Below are positions 13,938 through 17,746 of a stretch of 17,746 nucleotides of DNA, piece after piece; the stretch's first letter is position 1; each line of letters starts with the position of its first letter. The position numbers and the translations under genes were made by a program. Source of the DNA: Actinomycetes bacterium (GTDB taxonomy: Bacteria > Actinomycetota > Actinomycetes > Actinomycetales > Microbacteriaceae); assembly GCA_023432005.1 (NCBI GenBank), contig JAEYVF010000124.1, positions 1-17,746 of the forward strand. The letters run 5' to 3'. Under the pieces are notes generated by a model, which was not told the origin of the DNA, searched no databases, and worked only from the letters and a program-made list of their open reading frames with translations.

Positions 13938-16103
13938 ATGGCCGCCCGCTCCGCCTTGCCGCCGCTGGATGCGGGCCTCATCGCGAGCCTCGTCGAGGGG
14001 CGGCACCCGCGGCCCCACGACTGGCTCGGTCAGCACGAGCTGGGAGACGGATGGGTCGTGCGCGCCGTGCGGCCGCTCGCCGAGTCGGTCACCGCCGTGC
14101 GCGCCGACGGCACGGAGGTGGAGCTCGAGCACGTCGACGGCGGGCTCTGGCAGGGGTACGCGCCGGGCCCCGGCGAGGCCTACACGCTGCTGACCCGCTA
14201 TCCGGACGGCCCCGACTGGGTGACCGACGATCCGTACCGCTTCGTGCCGTCGATCGGCGAGGTCGATCTGTTCCTGTGGGGTGAGGGTCGCCACGAGCAG
14301 CTCTGGCAGGTGTTCGGCGCGCACGTGAAGCGACACGAGGGCGTCGACGGCACGGGCTTCGTCGTGTGGGCACCACACGCCCAGGCCGTGCGCGTGGTCG
14401 GCGACTTCAACTCGTGGAGCGGGCTCGGCCACGCCATGCGCCGCCTCGACGACAACGGCGTGTGGGAGCTCTTCGTCCCGGGGCTCGGCGCGGGCGGCAT
14501 CTACAAGTTCGAGCTGCTCACGCCGTCCGGCGAGTGGGTCACGCGCGCCGACCCGATGGCGCGCTACACCGAGGTGCCGCCGCTCACGGGCTCCGTCATC
14601 GGGCAGACGAGCTACCTGTGGAACGACGACGGATGGATGCGCGCGCGGGCCGAGCGGGATCCCCACCAGGGCCCCATGAGCGTGTACGAGCTGCACCTGG
14701 GATCGTGGCGCCCCGGGCTCTCGTACCGGGCCGCGGCCGACGAGCTCATCGACTACGTGTCGGGGCTCGGGTTCACCCACGTCGAGTTCCTGCCGCTCGC
14801 CGAGCATCCCTTCGGCGGATCCTGGGGCTACCAGGTGACCGGGTACTACGCCCCGACGAGCCGCTTCGGGCATCCGGACGACCTGCGCTACCTCGTCGAC
14901 CGCCTCCATCAGGCGGGCATCGGCGTGATCATGGACTGGGTGCCGGCCCACTTCCCGAAGGACGAGTGGGCGCTCGCGCGCTTCGACGGGGCGCCGCTCT
15001 ACGAGCACTCCGATCCGCGCATCGGCGAGCACCCTGACTGGGGCACGCTCGTCTTCGACTTCGCGCACTCCCAGGTGCGCAACTTCCTCGTGGCGAACGC
15101 CCTGTACTGGCTCGAGGAGTTCCACATCGACGGCCTGCGCGTCGACGCCGTCGCGAGCATGCTCTACCGCGACTACTCGCGCAAGGAGGGCGAGTGGGTG
15201 CCCAACATCCACGGCGGCCGCGAGAACCTCGAGGCGATCGCGTTCCTGCAGGAGGTCAACGCGACCGCCTACAAGCGCAACCCCGGCATCGTCATGATCG
15301 CCGAGGAGTCGACATCGTGGCCGGGGGTCACGCACCGTACGAGCGACGGGGGCCTCGGCTTCGGCCTCAAGTGGAACATGGGGTGGATGCACGACTCGCT
15401 GCAGTACATGCACGAGGACCCGATGTGGCGTGCCGACCACCACAACGACATCATTTTCTCCTTCATCTACGCCTTCAGCGAGGCGTTCCTGCTTCCCATC
15501 AGCCACGACGAGGTCGTGCACGGCAAGGGCTCGCTGCTCGCGAAGATGCCGGGCGACCAGTGGCAGAAGCTCGCCAACGTGCGCGCCTACCTCTCCTTCA
15601 TGTGGGCGCACCCCGGCAAGCAGCTGCTGTTCATGGGCTCCGAGTTCGGCCAGCCGTCCGAGTGGAGCGAGCAGCGGGGCCTCGACTGGTGGATCCTCGA
15701 CCAACCCGTGCACCAGGGTCTCGCCGCGCTCGTGGCGCAGCTCAACCGCGTCTACCGCGAGCAGGCCGCGCTGTGGGAGCAGGATGCCGATCCCGCGGGC
15801 TTCCAGTGGATCACGAGCGATCCGGCCACCAACGTCGTGGCGTTCATCCGCCGCGCACGCGACGGCCGCGAGCTCGTGTGCATCGTGAACTTCGGCGGGA
15901 ACCCGGTCGGCCCCTACCGCGTGGGGCTGCCGGCGGCGGGCGAGTGGGTCGAGCTGCTCAACTCGGATGCCGTCGAGTTCGGCGGATCGGGCGTCGGCAA
16001 CTACGGGCGCGTCACGGCGTCCGCGGACGGATGGCACGGGCAGCCGGCCTCCGTCGAGCTCACGCTCCCGCCGCTCGCCGCCCTCTGGCTCGTGCGGGCC
16101 TGA
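13938..16103 (+). CDS. glgB: 1,4-alpha-glucan branching enzyme GlgB
   Basis: GH13_9 enzyme that cuts alpha-1,4 chains and rejoins them as alpha-1,6 branches, acting on the linear glucan made by GlgE. It is 721 aa, the long actinobacterial/E. coli form with an extra N-terminal domain (about 1-115) before the CBM48 domain (about 125-215). The nucleophile is D403 in GLRVDAVASMLYRDYSR, the acid E456 in MIAEESTSWP, and the third carboxylate D524 in SHDEVVHGKGS; the spacings of 53 and 68 residues equal those of E. coli GlgB (405/458/526). ATG 13938 has GAAGGGA 7 nt upstream and lies one base after the glgE stop. The gene converges with the CnoX-like gene, the stops being 3 nt apart with no hairpin between them. 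Confidence 0.96.
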   Translation: MAARSALPPLDAGLIASLVEGRHPRPHDWLGQHELGDGWVVRAVRPLAESVTAVRADGTEVELEHVDGGLWQGYAPGPGEAYTLLTRYPDGPDWVTDDPYRFVPSIGEVDLFLWGEGRHEQLWQVFGAHVKRHEGVDGTGFVVWAPHAQAVRVVGDFNSWSGLGHAMRRLDDNGVWELFVPGLGAGGIYKFELLTPSGEWVTRADPMARYTEVPPLTGSVIGQTSYLWNDDGWMRARAERDPHQGPMSVYELHLGSWRPGLSYRAAADELIDYVSGLGFTHVEFLPLAEHPFGGSWGYQVTGYYAPTSRFGHPDDLRYLVDRLHQAGIGVIMDWVPAHFPKDEWALARFDGAPLYEHSDPRIGEHPDWGTLVFDFAHSQVRNFLVANALYWLEEFHIDGLRVDAVASMLYRDYSRKEGEWVPNIHGGRENLEAIAFLQEVNATAYKRNPGIVMIAEESTSWPGVTHRTSDGGLGFGLKWNMGWMHDSLQYMHEDPMWRADHHNDIIFSFIYAFSEAFLLPISHDEVVHGKGSLLAKMPGDQWQKLANVRAYLSFMWAHPGKQLLFMGSEFGQPSEWSEQRGLDWWILDQPVHQGLAALVAQLNRVYREQAALWEQDADPAGFQWITSDPATNVVAFIRRARDGRELVCIVNFGGNPVGPYRVGLPAAGEWVELLNSDAVEFGGSGVGNYGRVTASADGWHGQPASVELTLPPLAALWLVRA

Positions 16104-16106
16104 GCG

Positions 16107-17030
16107 TCAGTACAGCAGCGACGCGAGCCGCGCGCGCGCGGCGGCGACGCGGGGGTCATCGGCTCCGGCGACCTCGAAGTACTCGAGGAGGCGCGTGCGG
16201 ATGCGGTCGCGGTCCTCGGACGACGCGCCGGCGAACGCGTCGAGCAGGCGCCCGAAGCCGTCGTCCAGGTGACCGCCGCTGACGTCGAGGTCGGCGACGT
16301 CGAGCTGCGCGTCGATGTCGGCCGGGCGTGCGGCAGCGGCATCCCGGATCTCGGCGGCCGACTTGCCCGTCAGGCGGTCGAGGAGCGACACCTGGGCGAG
16401 GCCCGCGACGGCGAGCTGGTCGCGCGGATTCTCGACGAGCGCCTTCCGGTAGGCGGCGATCGCGGTCGGGTAGTCGCCCGCCGAGATGGCGTCGTAGGCC
16501 TCCTGATGCAGGGGCGGGAGCTCGGGCTCGGGCTCGGCAGCCGCATCCCCCTCGGCCTCGGCGCCTTCAGCCGGGGCGACGGAGCCGGCTACGCCGTTCT
16601 CGGCGGCGAGCTGCAGGAGCTCGTCGAGCACCTGGCGCACCTCCGCATCCGAGGGGATGCCGATGAAGAGGTTGACAGGGCGCCCCGCGACGACGGCGGC
16701 GACGGCCGGGACCTCGCGCACCTGGAACGCCTGGGCCAGCTGCGGGTTGACGCTGCCGTCGACGACGGCGAGCACGAGGCGGCCGCCGTAGCTCTCCACG
16801 ATGGGGCCGAGGGCCGAGGTGAGACCCGGCGCGATGAACTCGACGACGACGGGCACGCGCGTCGAGAGCTGCAGGACGCTCTCGAACTCGGCATCCGAGG
16901 TCTCGATGACGAGCGACGACGCGCTCGGGCCGCTGTCGGGGCGTGCGCCGCGTGCGGGCTCCGCCGCACGTCGCACGAGTCCGGACAGGTCGACGGCGCC
17001 GCGCAGGCTCGCGGGAGGCAGATCGGTCAC
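16107..17030 (-). CDS. CnoX/YbbN-like thioredoxin-fold and TPR protein, no CxxC
   Basis: Predicted cytosolic 307-aa protein of the YbbN/CnoX group, which acts as a holdase co-chaperone. Residues about 40-142 are a thioredoxin fold: VVVEFIAPG at the active-site strand, cis-Pro P108 in REVPAV. The usual WCGPC is replaced by APGLTSALGP, so a thiol-redox role is excluded. An acidic Ala/Glu-rich linker (about 145-172) leads to TPR-like helices (about 176-300, starting AYDAISAGDYPTAIAAYRKA). GTG 17030 lies 7 nt after a -10 box that overlaps the upstream gene's stop, so it is probably leaderless and independently transcribed. Such genes commonly neighbour glgB in actinobacteria. The exact client or partner is unknown. 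Confidence 0.85.
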   Translation of the reverse strand: MTDLPPASLRGAVDLSGLVRRAAEPARGARPDSGPSASSLVIETSDAEFESVLQLSTRVPVVVEFIAPGLTSALGPIVESYGGRLVLAVVDGSVNPQLAQAFQVREVPAVAAVVAGRPVNLFIGIPSDAEVRQVLDELLQLAAENGVAGSVAPAEGAEAEGDAAAEPEPELPPLHQEAYDAISAGDYPTAIAAYRKALVENPRDQLAVAGLAQVSLLDRLTGKSAAEIRDAAAARPADIDAQLDVADLDVSGGHLDDGFGRLLDAFAGASSEDRDRIRTRLLEYFEVAGADDPRVAAARARLASLLY

Positions 17031-17035
17031 GATGA

Positions 17036-17746
17036 CTACGGTACTTCGCTCGCGGCCACGAGACCGTCCGAGAATCCGAGCACGCGCACCTGCTGGTCGG
17101 TCGCCGTCGCGGGGGGCACGTAGAACAGGATCTGCACGGCGTACAGCGCCGTGAGCCCCTTCGTCGTGGTGAGCTTCTGCGACAGCGCCTTGACGGCGCC
17201 CTTGGGGTTGATGGCGGCCCCGGTCTCCGCCGGGCGGACCGTCTCCGATTCCCGCACCTCGGCGACGACGATCGCTCCCGTGTCGTTCGCGGCGAGCGCG
17301 ATCGCGGGCGCTGTGCTGGCGATGTTGGCGTACTCGAAGATCACGTTCGTCTGGCCGGCCTTGCGTGCTTCCTTGTAGCCCGCGCCGAGCTTCTCGTTGA
17401 GGAAGTCGTCGGCCAGGTCGAAGTGCTCGGCGAACGCCGAGGCCGTCCCCGTGACGAGCACGTCGCCGTACTCGGCCGAGAGCTGCGACGGCGGGAACGC
17501 GAGGAGCTTGGTGTCGGTCGGATACCGCGAGGCGCCGAGCTCGATCGGCGCCACCTCGGGCACGGACTGGGTGAGACGCACGAGGTACTGCACCTGGTAC
17601 TGCGCACGCGGCGACTCCTGCACGAACATGAGGCCGTACTCGGCCCCGTCGGACGAGTCGATCGCCGCGAACACGGCGCGCGGCCAGTCGCGCTGCTGCT
17701 GCGGGAGCACGAGGCGGATCTCGCCGTCGGGGAAGGCGGGCAGCGG
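17036..17746 (-). CDS. Unrecognised protein, 5' end cut off by window edge
   Basis: I read 236 codons before TAG 17036; the frame stays open to base 17746, so the start lies outside. I do not recognise a family with confidence. The visible part looks like an extracytoplasmic or envelope protein: moderately hydrophobic beta segments (AEYGLMFVQES, YQVQYLVRL), a helix-rich centre (FLNEKLGAGYKEARKAG), and a hydrophobic stretch (ANIASTAPAIALAA) too short and polar to be a sure membrane helix. No cysteine is visible. The pattern RYPTDTKLLAFPP precedes a region that reads like a ligand-binding or lipoprotein domain, but that is a guess. It lies 5 nt upstream of the CnoX-like gene on the same strand and could share transcripts with it. 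Confidence 0.7.
   Translation of the reverse strand, partial: PLPAFPDGEIRLVLPQQQRDWPRAVFAAIDSSDGAEYGLMFVQESPRAQYQVQYLVRLTQSVPEVAPIELGASRYPTDTKLLAFPPSQLSAEYGDVLVTGTASAFAEHFDLADDFLNEKLGAGYKEARKAGQTNVIFEYANIASTAPAIALAANDTGAIVVAEVRESETVRPAETGAAINPKGAVKALSQKLTTTKGLTALYAVQILFYVPPATATDQQVRVLGFSDGLVAASEVP
17038..17043 (-). promoter_or_regulatory. -10 box of leaderless CnoX-like gene promoter
   Basis: On the minus strand TACCGT ends 7 nt before GTG 17030 and overlaps the first base of the upstream gene's TAG stop. No Shine-Dalgarno sequence precedes the GTG. Confidence 0.45.

Noticed and set aside
11657..13981. 774-aa open frame on minus across the intergenic region and glgE
   Set aside because: Antisense shadow of GlgE; its first part covers regulatory DNA and shows no domain.
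16104..16106. Terminator between glgB and the CnoX-like gene
   Set aside because: Stops are 3 nt apart and no adjacent stem is evident; any termination must occur inside the opposing gene.

Overview
The window is high-GC DNA (about 70% G+C) from an actinobacterium, most likely a member of Microbacteriaceae. That placement rests on GC-rich codon use, TANNNT -10 boxes placed 6-7 nt before GTG/ATG starts (leaderless genes), a GlgE-GlgB pair followed by a CnoX-like protein, and 'alternate-type' SipW-cognate signal peptides. The genus cannot be fixed from this sequence.

Layout. 1-1122 (-): cysteine desulfurase, running off the left edge. 1177-3222 (+) glgX glycogen debranching enzyme, overlapping by one base 3222-3692 (+) ybaK Cys-tRNA(Pro) deacylase. 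A 20-bp perfect inverted repeat (3693-3754) fills the convergent gap. On the minus strand, glgP (7509-4951) overlaps by ATGA a YbjJ-like MFS transporter (4954-3752). Upstream of glgP, on the same strand, is a five-gene surface-protein operon (11464-7534). Its order is a 180-aa SipW-cognate (TasA/CalY-like) exported protein, a 187-aa paralogue with an extra N-terminal membrane segment, a 457-aa protein with a SipW-cognate domain, a ricin-type lectin domain and a beta-rich C-terminus, a 240-aa wall-anchored protein with an IASTG sorting signal, and a SipW/ER-type signal peptidase. A 462-bp intergenic region (11465-11926) holds the operon promoter, a structured leader, a near-perfect LacI/CebR-type operator, a DasR-like site and the leaderless glgE promoter. 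Then glgE (11927-13936) and glgB (13938-16103) on plus, converging with a CnoX/YbbN-like protein (17030-16107), preceded by a truncated unrecognised gene (17746-17036).

How it works together. GlgE polymerises maltose-1-phosphate into alpha-1,4-glucan, GlgB adds alpha-1,6 branches, GlgP shortens outer chains phosphorolytically, and GlgX removes limit-dextrin stubs, so a nearly whole alpha-glucan cycle is present apart from the maltose-1-phosphate supply. The surface operon sits between glgP and glgE, which would otherwise be divergent neighbours. It looks self-contained: dedicated peptidase, three cognate substrates, a lectin module and a wall anchor. It is also poorer in the hexamer GGATGC/GCATCC that is frequent in the rest of the window, which fits later acquisition. 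It is the best candidate here for an undescribed system: a SipW-processed, lectin-bearing surface assembly possibly regulated by glycans.
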